NCBI RefSeq assembly: GCF_000719265.1
Contig: NZ_JOFL01000017.1
Location: 124,001-188,000, forward strand
Source: Streptomyces roseoverticillatus
GTDB taxonomy: Bacteria; Actinomycetota; Actinomycetes; Streptomycetales; Streptomycetaceae
Reading direction: 5' to 3'
DNA length: 64,000 nt
Positions 1 to 11,063 of the stretch are shown here, in pieces. Numbering within the stretch: position 1 is the stretch's first letter; each line of letters opens with the position of its first letter. The notes under the pieces are model-generated. The model did not search any database. It was given only the letters and a program-made list of their open reading frames with translations, and was not told where the DNA came from. The position numbers and the translations under genes were made by a program.

Positions 1-1559
1 GACTGCATGCGCCCGGTGAGCGCCTTGAACCAGATCTTCGCGGCGTTGTCGCGGCCGATGCCGGTCACGGGCAGGCCGTCGGAGGTCGGCGAGTCGTACG
101 AGACGCCGTTGATCACCTTGGCGCCGCTGCCCTCGGAGGCGAGGTAGAACCAGTGGTTGGCGGGGCCGGACGAGTAGTGCACGTCGATGCCGCCGAGGCC
201 CGAGTACCAGGCGTCCTTGGAACGGCCGTCCTTGCTGGGCTTGTCCATGTAGCGCAGCGGGGTGCCGTTGCCATTGATGTTGATCTTCTCGCCGACGAGG
301 TAGTCGCCCACGTCGTTGGGGTTGTCGGCCCAGAACTCGACCGCGGCGGCGAAGATGTCCGAGGTGGCCTCGTTGAGGCCGCCGGACTCGCCGGCGTAGT
401 TGAGGTTGGCGGTGGCCGAGGTGACGCCGTGCGTCATCTCGTGCGCGGCCACGTCGATCGAGGTGAGCGGCTTGGAGTTGCCGGAGCCGTCGCCGTAGGT
501 CATGCAGAAGCAGTCGTCCGACCAGAAGGCGTTGACGTAGTTGCTGCCGTAGTGGACGCGGCTGTACGCGCCGACGCCGTCACCGCGGATGCCACTGCGC
601 CCGTGCACGTTCTTGTAGTAGTCCCACGTCAGCTGGGCGCCGTACTGCGCGTCCACGCCGGCGGTGGCCGGGTCGCCGGTGGTGCCGTTGCCCCACACGT
701 CGTCGGCGTCGGTGAAGAGGGTGCCGGTGCCGGAGGAGCCGCGGTTGAGGTTGTACGTCTTGTGGCCGCCGCGCGAGGCGTCATTGAGCTGGTACGAGCC
801 GCCCGACTGCGAGGTGCCGATGGTGACGCGGCCGCTGTACTGGCTGTTGCCGGTGCCCTGCTTGACGCCCTGGAACTCGAAGAGCTTCTCGCCCGTCCGC
901 GCGTCGGTGATGACGTGCAGCTGGTTGGGGGTGCCGTCCTCCTGGAGGCCGCCCACGACGGTCTCGTAGGCGAGGACCGGGGTGCCCTTCGCCGCCCACA
1001 CGATCTTGCGGGGCGCCTTGTCGGCCTTCGTGGCCTTCGAGCCCTGCGCGCCGGCGGCCTTCACGGCCTGCTTCTCGGCGCTGGAGGCGGACAGCGAGGG
1101 CGTGGTCGTCGCGACCGCCAGCCGGGCCTTGGTCGCCTTGGCGACGCTCTTGAGGCTGCCGCCCTTGGCGGTGTCGACGACGAGGTCGCCGCCGAGGACG
1201 GGCAGGCCGTCGTAGGTCCGCTCGTAGCGGGTGTGCACGGTGCCGTTGACGTCCCTGACGACGTCCTTGACGACCAGCTTCTCGTTCGGGCCGAGGCCGA
1301 GGGCCCGGGCGGTCTCCGCCTTCGCCGCCTCGGCCTGCCGTATGAGCTCGGCGCGCTGCGCGGGGGTGAGCTTGGCGGGCAGGGCGCCGGGGTCGGCCTT
1401 GGCGACGACCTGGCGCGGGGCGCTGCCCCGGGCGGCCGGGCCGGCCGTGGCGGTGCCGGTCTGGGTGCCGACGGCGAGCATCGCCGAGACGGCGACCAGC
1501 GCGCCGGCGGCGACGGCTCTCTTCTGGGGGGAGCGTCGGGTCTGGGGGGTGGGTCTCAC
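1..1559 (-). CDS. Secreted M4 (thermolysin-type) neutral metallopeptidase, 3' end outside window
   Basis: Secreted zinc endopeptidase precursor; about 519 residues are visible and the gene runs off the left edge. Order: signal peptide (about 1-40, Arg/Lys-rich start then an Ala/Val core), FTP/PepSY-type inhibitory propeptide (about 60-230), then the M4 catalytic domain. The zinc motif HEMTH lies at about residues 373-377 and the third ligand in NEATSD (E397), the usual 19 residues later. A later DVHYSSG carries the catalytic His. The GTG start at 1559 is preceded by AAGGAG. The upstream region holds a 9-bp tandem repeat. Family assignment is firm; the C-terminal architecture is unseen. Confidence 0.93.
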   Translation of the reverse strand, partial: MRPTPQTRRSPQKRAVAAGALVAVSAMLAVGTQTGTATAGPAARGSAPRQVVAKADPGALPAKLTPAQRAELIRQAEAAKAETARALGLGPNEKLVVKDVVRDVNGTVHTRYERTYDGLPVLGGDLVVDTAKGGSLKSVAKATKARLAVATTTPSLSASSAEKQAVKAAGAQGSKATKADKAPRKIVWAAKGTPVLAYETVVGGLQEDGTPNQLHVITDARTGEKLFEFQGVKQGTGNSQYSGRVTIGTSQSGGSYQLNDASRGGHKTYNLNRGSSGTGTLFTDADDVWGNGTTGDPATAGVDAQYGAQLTWDYYKNVHGRSGIRGDGVGAYSRVHYGSNYVNAFWSDDCFCMTYGDGSGNSKPLTSIDVAAHEMTHGVTSATANLNYAGESGGLNEATSDIFAAAVEFWADNPNDVGDYLVGEKININGNGTPLRYMDKPSKDGRSKDAWYSGLGGIDVHYSSGPANHWFYLASEGSGAKVINGVSYDSPTSDGLPVTGIGRDNAAKIWFKALTGRMQ

Positions 1560-1650
1560 GCTGACTCCTTCTGCGAGGCAGATCAGGCAGAACAGAACAG
1601 GTGGAGCGGGGCCGATGGATCCCGTCGGGATCCCCTCCGGGGTTCCGGCC

Positions 1651-1704
1651 GATGAACCGGTGAATCCGGTGAATCCGATGAGTCCGATGAGTCCGGCGGG
1701 TGCG
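1651..1704. repeat. 9-bp tandem repeat upstream of the metallopeptidase
   Basis: About six 9-bp units run head to tail (gatgaaccg, gtgaatccg twice, atgagtccg twice, then a diverged gcgggtgcg). They lie 92-145 bases upstream of the protease GTG at 1559, in otherwise non-coding DNA. Function unknown; it could be a regulator array or simple slippage. Confidence 0.7.
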
Positions 1705-2000
1705 GTGGAGCGGCGGGTGCGGTGAAACGTGGTGGAGCGCTGCGCTTCCCGTGCGCGGTGGCCGCCGGGTGCTGCCGGTCGGTGCCGCGGGACGGGAACG
1801 GGAGGCGTGGGGCCTCGGGGGGAGCGCAGGCGATGCACGTGCCGATGGAGCGATGGACCGCTGCCGGCGCGGCGGCGGTGCCGTGGGGAAGCCGCGCGTC
1901 AGTGGAGGGAAGAGTGCCATCGCGGGCATGTACGTGTCAGGAGCCCGGAGGCAAGTTGGCCGGAATCCGTCCGTTGACGAAAGACCGACGTCCGCATAGC

Positions 2001-2035
2001 GGTACGGGCTCGCCGTGGCGGCGAGCCCGTACCGT
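2001..2035 (-). terminator. Hairpin terminator after the ABC exporter operon
   Basis: Perfect 16-bp stem (2001-2016 with 2020-2035) around a 3-base loop, 24 bases past the stop at 2059. No U-tract, as is common in Streptomyces. Confidence 0.85.
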
Positions 2036-2058
2036 TCTCCGTGACCGTGCGCGAACCG

Positions 2059-3918
2059 TCAGGCCAGGCTGTCGCGCCAGGCCCGGTGCAGATCCGCGAA
2101 CCGGCCCGTGCCCGCGATCAGCTCCGCCGGGGAGCCGTCCTCCACCACGCGGCCTCCGGCCATCACCAGGACGCGGTCCGCGATCTCGACCGTCGACAGC
2201 CGGTGCGCGATGACCACCGCCGTGCGGCCGCGCAGCACCGTGGCCATCGCGCGCTGCACCGCCTGCTCGCCCGGGATGTCCAGCGAGGACGTGGCCTCGT
2301 CCAGGATGAGCACCGCCGGGTCGGCGAGCAGCGCCCGCGCGAACGCCACCAGCTGGCGCTGGCCCGCGGAGATCCGCCCGCCGCGCTTGCGCACGTCCGT
2401 GTCGTAGCCCTCCGGCAGGGCCGCGATGAAGTCGTGCGCGCCGATGGCCTTCGCCGCCCGCTCGATCTCCGCCCTGGTGGCCCCGGGGCGGCCGATGGCG
2501 ATGTTCTCCGCGACGGTGCCGGAGAACAGGAACGCCTCCTGCGTCACCATCACCACCCCGCGCCGCAGCTCCGGCCCGGCGAGCGCGTCCAGCGGCACGC
2601 CGTCGAGGAGCACCCGGCCGTCGGTGGGGTCGTAGAAGCGGGCCAGGAGCTTGGCGAGCGTGGACTTGCCGGCGCCCGTCGAGCCGACGACCGCGACCGT
2701 CTGCCCGGCGCGCAGCGTCAGGTCGAAGCGGGGCAGGACCTCGCCGCCCGTGCGGTAGGCGAAGCGCACCTCCTCGAAGACGACCTCGCGGCCGGGCATC
2801 CCGGACCGCCGCTCCGGCAGCTCCCGCGGCTCGGCGGGCTCGGGCACGCCCGGCCGCTGCGCGAGCAGGCCCGCGATCTTGTCGAGCGAGGCCGCCGCCG
2901 ACTGGTACGAGTTGAGGAACATGCCCAGCTGGTCGATCGGGTCGTACAGCCGCCGCAGGTACAGCACCGCCGCCGCGAGCACGCCCAGCTCCAGCCCGCC
3001 GCCGGCCACCCGGTACGCACCCCACAGGACGACGGCGGCCAGCACCACGTTGGCCACGAGGCGGGAGAGGAAGACGTAGCGGGCCATCTCCAGCATCGCC
3101 CCGACGTTGGCGCCCTTGTGCTCCTCGTTGAGCTCCGCGAAGTGCTTCTCGTTGGCGCGCTCGCGGCGGAACGCCTGGACCGGCCGGATGCCGTTCATGG
3201 TCTCGGTGAACTTCACGATCACCGCGGCGATCGCCGTGGACCGCCGGCGGTAGACCGACCGCGCACGCCGGTCGTACGAGCGCATCAGCAGCCGGAGCGG
3301 CACGAACGAGAGCACGGCCACGGCGCCGATGCCCCAGTCCAGGTAGAGCAGGGTGACCGAGATGTACACGACGGCCAGGCAGACTCCGATGAGCTCCTGG
3401 AGGCCGTCGTTGATGAGCTCCCGGATCGACTCGACGTCCGTGGTCGCGCGGGAGATGAGCCGCCCCGAGGTGTAGCGCTCGTGGAAGTCGACGCTGAGCG
3501 TCTGCGCGTGGCGGAAGATGCGGCCGCGCAGGTCGAGCAGCACGTTCTGGCCGATGCGCGCCGAGAGGCGGATGAACACGTACTGCAGCAGGCCCGCGGC
3601 CAGGGCGCTCACCACGTACGCGACGCCGACGGCGATCAGCGGGCCGTAGTCGCCCCGGCGGACGGCCGGCACGGCCCGGTCTATGGCGACGGCCACGAGG
3701 AGGGGGCCCGCCTGGACGGCAGCCTGCTGGAGCAGCAGCACGAGGGCGCTCAGCCGGAGGCGGCCGCGGGCGGGGGCGAGCAGCGAGCGCAGCAGCGCCC
3801 GGGAGGCGCCCTTGGGGGCGGGCAGGACGTCCTTGCCGAAGGGGTCGTCCGGCGCGGGGCCGGCCCCGGCGGCCGTCCGCTCCGGCTCGGTGGTGGTCTG
3901 GTCGGTGGCGGTGGTCAT
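2059..3918 (-). CDS. ABC exporter half-transporter, consensus Walker B, variant signature
   Basis: 619-residue fusion of a six-helix exporter transmembrane domain (about 60-350) and a nucleotide-binding domain (about 370-619), acting in the membrane. Walker A GSTGAGKST is at about 412-420, the Q-loop is intact (VTQEAF), Walker B has the catalytic Glu (LILDEATSSLD, E541) and the switch His is H572. The signature is ISAGQ (516-520) rather than LSGGQ. It overlaps the upstream partner by four bases (ATGA), so the pair should be co-translated. The asymmetry with its neighbour suggests a heterodimer. Substrate unknown; drugs, lipids or peptides are all possible. Confidence 0.92.
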   Translation of the reverse strand: MTTATDQTTTEPERTAAGAGPAPDDPFGKDVLPAPKGASRALLRSLLAPARGRLRLSALVLLLQQAAVQAGPLLVAVAIDRAVPAVRRGDYGPLIAVGVAYVVSALAAGLLQYVFIRLSARIGQNVLLDLRGRIFRHAQTLSVDFHERYTSGRLISRATTDVESIRELINDGLQELIGVCLAVVYISVTLLYLDWGIGAVAVLSFVPLRLLMRSYDRRARSVYRRRSTAIAAVIVKFTETMNGIRPVQAFRRERANEKHFAELNEEHKGANVGAMLEMARYVFLSRLVANVVLAAVVLWGAYRVAGGGLELGVLAAAVLYLRRLYDPIDQLGMFLNSYQSAAASLDKIAGLLAQRPGVPEPAEPRELPERRSGMPGREVVFEEVRFAYRTGGEVLPRFDLTLRAGQTVAVVGSTGAGKSTLAKLLARFYDPTDGRVLLDGVPLDALAGPELRRGVVMVTQEAFLFSGTVAENIAIGRPGATRAEIERAAKAIGAHDFIAALPEGYDTDVRKRGGRISAGQRQLVAFARALLADPAVLILDEATSSLDIPGEQAVQRAMATVLRGRTAVVIAHRLSTVEIADRVLVMAGGRVVEDGSPAELIAGTGRFADLHRAWRDSLA

Positions 3919-5828
3919 CGCCGGCCTCCCTCGTGCCGTGCGTACGGAGCGTCCGCCGCGCCGCCCCGGTCCTCGTCGCCGGCCATGAGCAAGGCGTACT
4001 CCCGGTTGGTGCGCAGCAGTTCGTGGTGGGTGCCGACGGCGGCGATGCGGCCCCCGGAGAGCAGGGCCACGCGGTCGGCGAGCATGACCGTGGACGGGCG
4101 GTGGGCGACGACGAGGGCGGTCGTGCCGGCCAGCACCTCGCGCAGGGCCGCCTCCACGAGCGCCTCGGTGTGCACGTCGAGCGCGGACAGCGGGTCGTCC
4201 AGGATGAGGAAGCGCGGGTCGCCGGCGACGGCGCGGGCGAGCGCGAGCCGCTGCCGCTGGCCGCCGGACAGGCTCAGGCCCTGCTCGCCGACCTGGGTGC
4301 GGGTGCCCTCCGGCAGGGAGTCGACGAAACCGGCCTGGGCGACCTGCAGCGCGCGCCGCAGCTCGGCCTCGCCGCCGCCCTCGGCGCCCATCAGCACGTT
4401 CTCCCCGACGCTCGCGGAGAACAGCGTCGGGTCCTCGAAGGCCACGGAGACCAGCTCGCGGAGGCGCTCGCGCGGCATGGCGGCGATGTCCCGGCCGTCC
4501 AGGGTGATCCGCCCGGACGTCGCCTCATGGAGGCGGGGGACGAGGGCGGTCAGGGTCGTCTTGCCGCTGCCCGTCGTGCCGACGAGGGCCATCGTCTCGC
4601 CGGCCCGGATGTGCAGGTCGACGCCGTCCAGGACGGGCGGGGCGCCCGCGGGGGCGTCGGGATAGCGGAAGCCGACGCCCTCCAGGCGCAGGCCGGATCT
4701 CTCGCGCGGCGTCTCCCGCGGCGTCTCCCGCGGCGTCTCCCGCGGCGTCTCCCGCGGCGCCTCCTGCGGCGTCTCCCGCGGCGGCGGGCTTGCGACCTGC
4801 GAGGCGGCTTCCTGCCGCGGGGCGGGGGTGTCCATGACCTCGAAGTAGCGGTCGGCGGCCGTGGCCGCCTCGTTGGAGATCGCGATCAGGAAGCCCATCG
4901 ACTCCACCGGCCAGCGCAGCGCCAGGGCCGTCGACAGGAACGCCACCAGCGTGCCCGCCGACAGCTCGCCGTCGGCGACTTGCAGCACGCCGAGCACCAG
5001 TGCCGCGCCGATCGCCAGCTCCGGCAGGCTCATGATGAACGCCCAGAGCAGCCCCAGCAGATGGGCCTTGTGCAGCTCGGTGCCGCGCAGCCGGCCGGCG
5101 AGCGCGGCGAAGGCCTTCTCCTGGCCGCGGTGGCGGCCGAAGCCCTTGATGATGCGGATGCCGAGCACGCTCTCCTCGACGACCGTCGCGAGGTCGCCGG
5201 ACTGGTCCTGGGCGGTGCGCGCGGCCCGGGAGTAGCGCTCCTCGAAATACGCGCAGATGATCACCAGCGGCACCACCGGGGCGAGCAGCACCAGCCCCAG
5301 CACCCACTGCTGTATCAGCAGGACGACGAAGCCCGCCACGATCGTCGCTCCGTTGACCAGCAGGAAGGTCAGGGGAAAGGCGAGGAAGATGCGCAGCAGC
5401 GTCAGGTCCGTGGTGCTCCGCGAGAGCAGCTGGCCCGAAGCCCACCGGTCGTGGAAGGCGACCGGCAGCCGCTGCAGGTGCCGGTAGAGGTCCGCCCGCA
5501 TGTCCGCCTCGACCCGCGCCAGCGGGCGCGCGGTGACGAACCGGCGCACCGCGAACAGCGACGCCTCCAGCAGCCCGAGCAGGAGCACCAGCCCGCCGCC
5601 CAGCCACACGCCGGACGGGTCGCCGCCGGCGACCGGGCCGTCCACGATCCACTTGAGCGCGAGCGGGATCGCGAGGCCGGCGCACGACGCGACGACGGTC
5701 ACCGCCGCGGCCGTGACCAGCCTGCCGCGCACGGGGCGCACGTAGGGCCACAGGCGCAGCAGCGAGCGGACGGCGGACCGGCCCCCGTTCGGACGGGGAG
5801 GTTCGGGGGGTTCATGGGTCTCTGTCAT
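3915..5828 (-). CDS. ABC exporter half-transporter with degenerate ATP site and RETP-repeat linker
   Basis: 637 residues: six-helix transmembrane domain (about 30-330), a low-complexity linker (about 352-376) of repeated R-E-T-P units, then the nucleotide-binding domain. Walker A GTTGSGKTT is at about 417-425 and a canonical LSGGQ at 520-524. The catalytic Glu after Walker B is Asp (LILDDP, D545) and the Q-loop Gln is Glu (FEDP, E465). The switch His is present (H576). This is the pattern of the degenerate subunit in TM287/288-type heterodimeric exporters, complementing the downstream gene. ATG start at 5828; first gene of the two-gene operon. Confidence 0.92.
   Translation of the reverse strand: MTETHEPPEPPRPNGGRSAVRSLLRLWPYVRPVRGRLVTAAAVTVVASCAGLAIPLALKWIVDGPVAGGDPSGVWLGGGLVLLLGLLEASLFAVRRFVTARPLARVEADMRADLYRHLQRLPVAFHDRWASGQLLSRSTTDLTLLRIFLAFPLTFLLVNGATIVAGFVVLLIQQWVLGLVLLAPVVPLVIICAYFEERYSRAARTAQDQSGDLATVVEESVLGIRIIKGFGRHRGQEKAFAALAGRLRGTELHKAHLLGLLWAFIMSLPELAIGAALVLGVLQVADGELSAGTLVAFLSTALALRWPVESMGFLIAISNEAATAADRYFEVMDTPAPRQEAASQVASPPPRETPQEAPRETPRETPRETPRETPRERSGLRLEGVGFRYPDAPAGAPPVLDGVDLHIRAGETMALVGTTGSGKTTLTALVPRLHEATSGRITLDGRDIAAMPRERLRELVSVAFEDPTLFSASVGENVLMGAEGGGEAELRRALQVAQAGFVDSLPEGTRTQVGEQGLSLSGGQRQRLALARAVAGDPRFLILDDPLSALDVHTEALVEAALREVLAGTTALVVAHRPSTVMLADRVALLSGGRIAAVGTHHELLRTNREYALLMAGDEDRGGAADAPYARHEGGRR
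4705..4776 (-). repeat. 12-bp coding minisatellite (RETP repeats)
   Basis: Six 12-bp units of cgcggcgtctcc (plus-strand reading), two slightly diverged, encode Arg-Glu-Thr-Pro repeats in the linker between the membrane and ATPase domains of the exporter. The period is a multiple of three, so copy-number change would alter linker length without a frameshift. Confidence 0.88.
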
Positions 5829-5890
5829 CAGGAGCGAGACTACGGTTCGCCACTGACATCGCTCACTCGGTTTTTGTGCCTAAGTCCCGC

Positions 5891-8275
<2,385 letters not shown>

Positions 8276-8628
8276 GTCTTCGCCTCCGGCGGCTCGCGGG
8301 CAGCGCGCCGGGCGCCCGGCGTCCCGTGCCGGGCGGCGGCGGTCCTCGTCCTTGCCCCCAGTTCTGCCCAGAAGCACGCGCGCGCTCACCGGGTCGCGTC
8401 CTCCGTCACCCCGGGCCGGAGCATCCAGGTGGCCGGATTATGATGCTCACCTTCAGCCACGGGGATCACCCCCGCCGCATATCTCGTACCACCGTTCCCA
8501 TTTGGGACCGAACGGTGACATTGCACGGGTCTGCGGCGCCGGAGCCCTGTGGTTATCTAACGCCAGCGCGTGAGCCGCGCTTCGGGGGCGCCGCGTGGCC
8601 GCGGGCCGTGCGAGGGGAGACAACCGAT
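8276..8628. other. Divergent promoter region, glgX / L,D-transpeptidase
   Basis: About 350 bases with no supported gene. Contains the inverted repeat at 8490-8517 and, near 8555, a TTATCT-like stretch that could be a -10 element for the plus-strand gene. Confidence 0.45.
8490..8517. promoter_or_regulatory. Inverted repeat, candidate operator
   Basis: CACCGTT (8490-8496) and AACGGTG (8511-8517) are exact complements around a 14-base spacer that contains CCC-ATTT-GGG. It lies about 110 bases upstream of the transpeptidase start and fits an operator or 5' leader hairpin. Function inferred only from symmetry. Confidence 0.45.
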
Positions 8629-9873
8629 TTGAACGTGCAGCTGATACCGAGCAGGCGCGCAGCCCGGCGCAAGGGGCTGTTCGCGCTGCTGCTCGGCGCG
8701 CTGATGCTGCTGGTCACGGCCTGTGGCGGTGACGACGACGGGAAGAAGGGCGGCGCCAAGAAGGTGCCGGACGGCCCGTCGGAGGCCGTCGTGGCCATCG
8801 CGCCGAACGACGGAGAGAAGAACGTCGAGACGTCCGGCAAGCTCAAGGTGACCGTGGACAAGGGCAGCCTGACGTCGGTCAAGGTCGCCGACGCCAAGGG
8901 CCGCACGGTCGAGGGCAAGATCACCGACGGCGGGAAGGCCTGGGAGCCCACGGCGCACCTCGGCGCCTCCACGCAGTACACGGTCGACGCGCTGGCCAAG
9001 GACAAGGACGGCCGTCCGTCGGCCAAGCACGCGTCGTTCACGACGCTCACGCCGCAGAACACCTTCGTCGGCTACTTCACGCCGGAGGACGGCAGCACGG
9101 TCGGCGTGGGCATGCCCGTATCGATCAATTTCAGCCGCGGCATCACCGACGCCAAGGCCGTCGAGCGGGCCGTCAAGGTGACCACCGAGCCGGCCGTCGA
9201 GGTCAAGGGCCACTGGTTCGGCAACGACCGCCTCGACTTCCGCCCCGAGAAGTACTGGGCGGCCGGCACCAAGGTGACGGTCGACCTGAACCTCGACGGC
9301 GTCCAGGGCCGCCCGGGCGTGTACGGCTCGCAGTCGAAGACCCTGAAGTTCACCGTCGGCCGCAGCCAGGTCAGCACGGTCGACGCCAAGTCCCACCAGA
9401 TGGTGGTCGAGCGCGACGGCAAGGTCTTCAAGACCATCCCGATCTCCGCCGGCGCCCCCGCCAACCCCACGTACAACGGCCAGATGGTCATCAGCGAGAA
9501 GCACGAGGTGACGCGCATGAACGGCGCCACCGTCGGCTTCACGGGAAGTGACGGCAAGGGCGAGTACGACATCCCCGATGTGCCCCACGCGATGCGCCTG
9601 TCCACCTCCGGCACCTTCCTGCACGGCAACTACTGGTCCGGCTCGGGCACCTTCGGCTCGGCGAACGCCAGCCACGGCTGCGTGGGCCTGGAGGACGAGC
9701 GCGGCGGCGGTGACCCGAACACCCCGGCCGCCTGGTTCTTCAACAACTCCCTCATCGGTGACGTCGTGATCGTCAAGAACTCCGACGACAAGACGATCAA
9801 GCCGGACAACGGCCTCAACGGCTGGAACCTGCCGTGGTCGGAGTGGGGCAAGAGCAGCCCCCAGGCCGGCTGA
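8629..9873 (+). CDS. Lipoprotein L,D-transpeptidase (YkuD fold, Ig-like domains)
   Basis: Forms 3-3 cross-links in peptidoglycan (or a related acyl transfer) outside the membrane. 414 residues. Type II signal peptide with lipobox LVTAC (C32), two Ig-like domains (about 50-250), then the YkuD domain with His in LHGNYW (H332) and catalytic Cys in SHGCVGL (C351). This is the LdtMt2-like architecture of actinobacteria. Start: TTG at 8629 has GAGGGGAG 9 bases upstream; the in-frame GTG at 8635 is too far from it, and frames further upstream lack a ribosome site. A 21-bp hairpin follows the gene. Confidence 0.92.
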   Translation: MNVQLIPSRRAARRKGLFALLLGALMLLVTACGGDDDGKKGGAKKVPDGPSEAVVAIAPNDGEKNVETSGKLKVTVDKGSLTSVKVADAKGRTVEGKITDGGKAWEPTAHLGASTQYTVDALAKDKDGRPSAKHASFTTLTPQNTFVGYFTPEDGSTVGVGMPVSINFSRGITDAKAVERAVKVTTEPAVEVKGHWFGNDRLDFRPEKYWAAGTKVTVDLNLDGVQGRPGVYGSQSKTLKFTVGRSQVSTVDAKSHQMVVERDGKVFKTIPISAGAPANPTYNGQMVISEKHEVTRMNGATVGFTGSDGKGEYDIPDVPHAMRLSTSGTFLHGNYWSGSGTFGSANASHGCVGLEDERGGGDPNTPAAWFFNNSLIGDVVIVKNSDDKTIKPDNGLNGWNLPWSEWGKSSPQAG

Positions 9874-9908
9874 GCCTAAGGAAACGTCTCTTCACCTCTT
9901 CATCCGGT

Positions 9909-9954
9909 GCCGGTGGCCCGGTGCGCTCGTGACCGAGCGCACCGGGCCACCGGC
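9909..9954 (+). terminator. Terminator after L,D-transpeptidase
   Basis: Perfect 21-bp stem (9909-9929 with 9934-9954) and a TGAC loop; one of the longest perfect hairpins in the window. No U-tract. Confidence 0.88.
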
Positions 9955-9980
9955 CGTTAACCAGTACTAACCTGAGCGCC

Positions 9981-10748
9981 ATGACTGTGCATCTTGAGGT
10001 TGCCGACGGCGTGGGCACCATCCGCCTGGACCGCCCCCCGATGAACGCGCTCGACATCGCCACCCAGGACCGGCTGCGCGAGCTCGCCGAGGAGACCACC
10101 CACCGCGACGACGTCCGGGCCGTCGTCCTGTGGGGCGGGGAGAAGGTGTTCGCGGCCGGCGCGGACATCAAGGAGATGCAGAAGATGGACCACGCCGCGA
10201 TGGTGGCGCGGTCCCGCGGGCTCCAGGACTCCTTCACCGCCGTCGCCCGCATCCCCAAGCCGGTCGTCGCCGCCGTCACCGGCTACGCCCTCGGCGGCGG
10301 CTGCGAGCTCGCGCTCTGCGCCGACTTCCGCATCGCCGCCGACAACGCCAAGCTCGGCCAGCCCGAGATCCTGCTCGGCCTGATCCCCGGCGCGGGCGGC
10401 ACCCAGCGGCTGTCCCGCCTGATCGGCCCGTCCAAGGCCAAGGACCTCATCTTCACCGGCCGTCAGGTCAAGGCCGACGAGGCCCTCTCCCTCGGCCTGG
10501 TCGACCGCGTCGTGCCCGCCGCCGAGGTGTACGAGCAGGCGCACGCGTGGGCGGCGCGGCTCGCCGCCGGCCCCTCGCTGGCGCTGCGCGCCGCCAAGGA
10601 GGCCGTGGACACCGGTCTGGAGACCGACATCGACACCGGCCTCGCCATCGAACGGAACTGGTTCGCCGGGCTGTTCGCGACCGAGGATCGCGAGATCGGT
10701 ATGCGCAGCTTTGTCGAGGACGGGCCGGGTAAGGCCAAGTTCATCTGA
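9981..10748 (+). CDS. Enoyl-CoA hydratase/isomerase family protein
   Basis: Crotonase-fold enzyme of 255 residues that probably hydrates a trans-2-enoyl-CoA in fatty acid degradation. Oxyanion-hole and CoA motifs are visible (AAGADIKEM about 58-66; GGGCELALCADF 105-116). Both crotonase glutamates are present (E109 in GGGCE and E129 in QPEILLGLIPG), as in classical hydratases rather than isomerases. Exact substrate unknown. It stands as a single gene between two strong hairpins, starting 27 bases after the transpeptidase terminator. Confidence 0.9.
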   Translation: MTVHLEVADGVGTIRLDRPPMNALDIATQDRLRELAEETTHRDDVRAVVLWGGEKVFAAGADIKEMQKMDHAAMVARSRGLQDSFTAVARIPKPVVAAVTGYALGGGCELALCADFRIAADNAKLGQPEILLGLIPGAGGTQRLSRLIGPSKAKDLIFTGRQVKADEALSLGLVDRVVPAAEVYEQAHAWAARLAAGPSLALRAAKEAVDTGLETDIDTGLAIERNWFAGLFATEDREIGMRSFVEDGPGKAKFI

Positions 10749-11063
10749 CCTCGGGCCGGTTGGCGGCGCCTGCGGAAGGGGCCGCCGCCAACCGGCGGCG
10801 TTGACGCACGGTCGTGCCGGTGTCCAGCCCCGGGGTGCCTCTTGTGGGGGAATTACGCGCTGTGCACGCCTTCGCGCGCCGGCCCTTCCGGCCGCTTTCG
10901 GCGCTCTCTTCGGAGGCTGTGGTCGCCGCAGGTCAGCCGGGTTTTCCAGGGAGATCGCCTGCCCTTGGCATATGTCGCGGCGAGGTCTCGGAGGCTGTCC
11001 TTCCGGTCAGGTGAATCCCTGAGTTCCGGCCCCGGGTGTGCTTGCGGCGGCCATGATGGGGGC
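10749..11063. other. Non-coding gap before the anti-sigma-type ATPase
   Basis: About 315 bases. Holds the terminator at 10756-10795. The rest is presumably the promoter and leader of the 11064 gene. An in-frame open stretch continues upstream to 10842, but only the ATG at 11064 has a purine-rich ribosome site at the right place. Confidence 0.5.
10756..10795 (+). terminator. Terminator after enoyl-CoA hydratase
   Basis: Perfect 13-bp stem, 10756-10768 with 10783-10795, 14-base loop, beginning 8 bases after the stop codon. Confidence 0.82.

Larger units (their letters stand above)
1560..2058. other. Non-coding gap between protease start and ABC transporter stop
   Basis: About 500 bases. It holds the 9-bp tandem repeat (1651-1704) and the terminator hairpin of the ABC operon (2001-2035). 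Reading frames here are short and overlapping and lack good ribosome sites, so I see no gene. Confidence 0.6.

Noticed and set aside
1700..2213. Several overlapping plus-strand frames upstream of the protease
   Set aside because: They overlap one another and the ABC operon terminator, show no start context and no recognisable protein.
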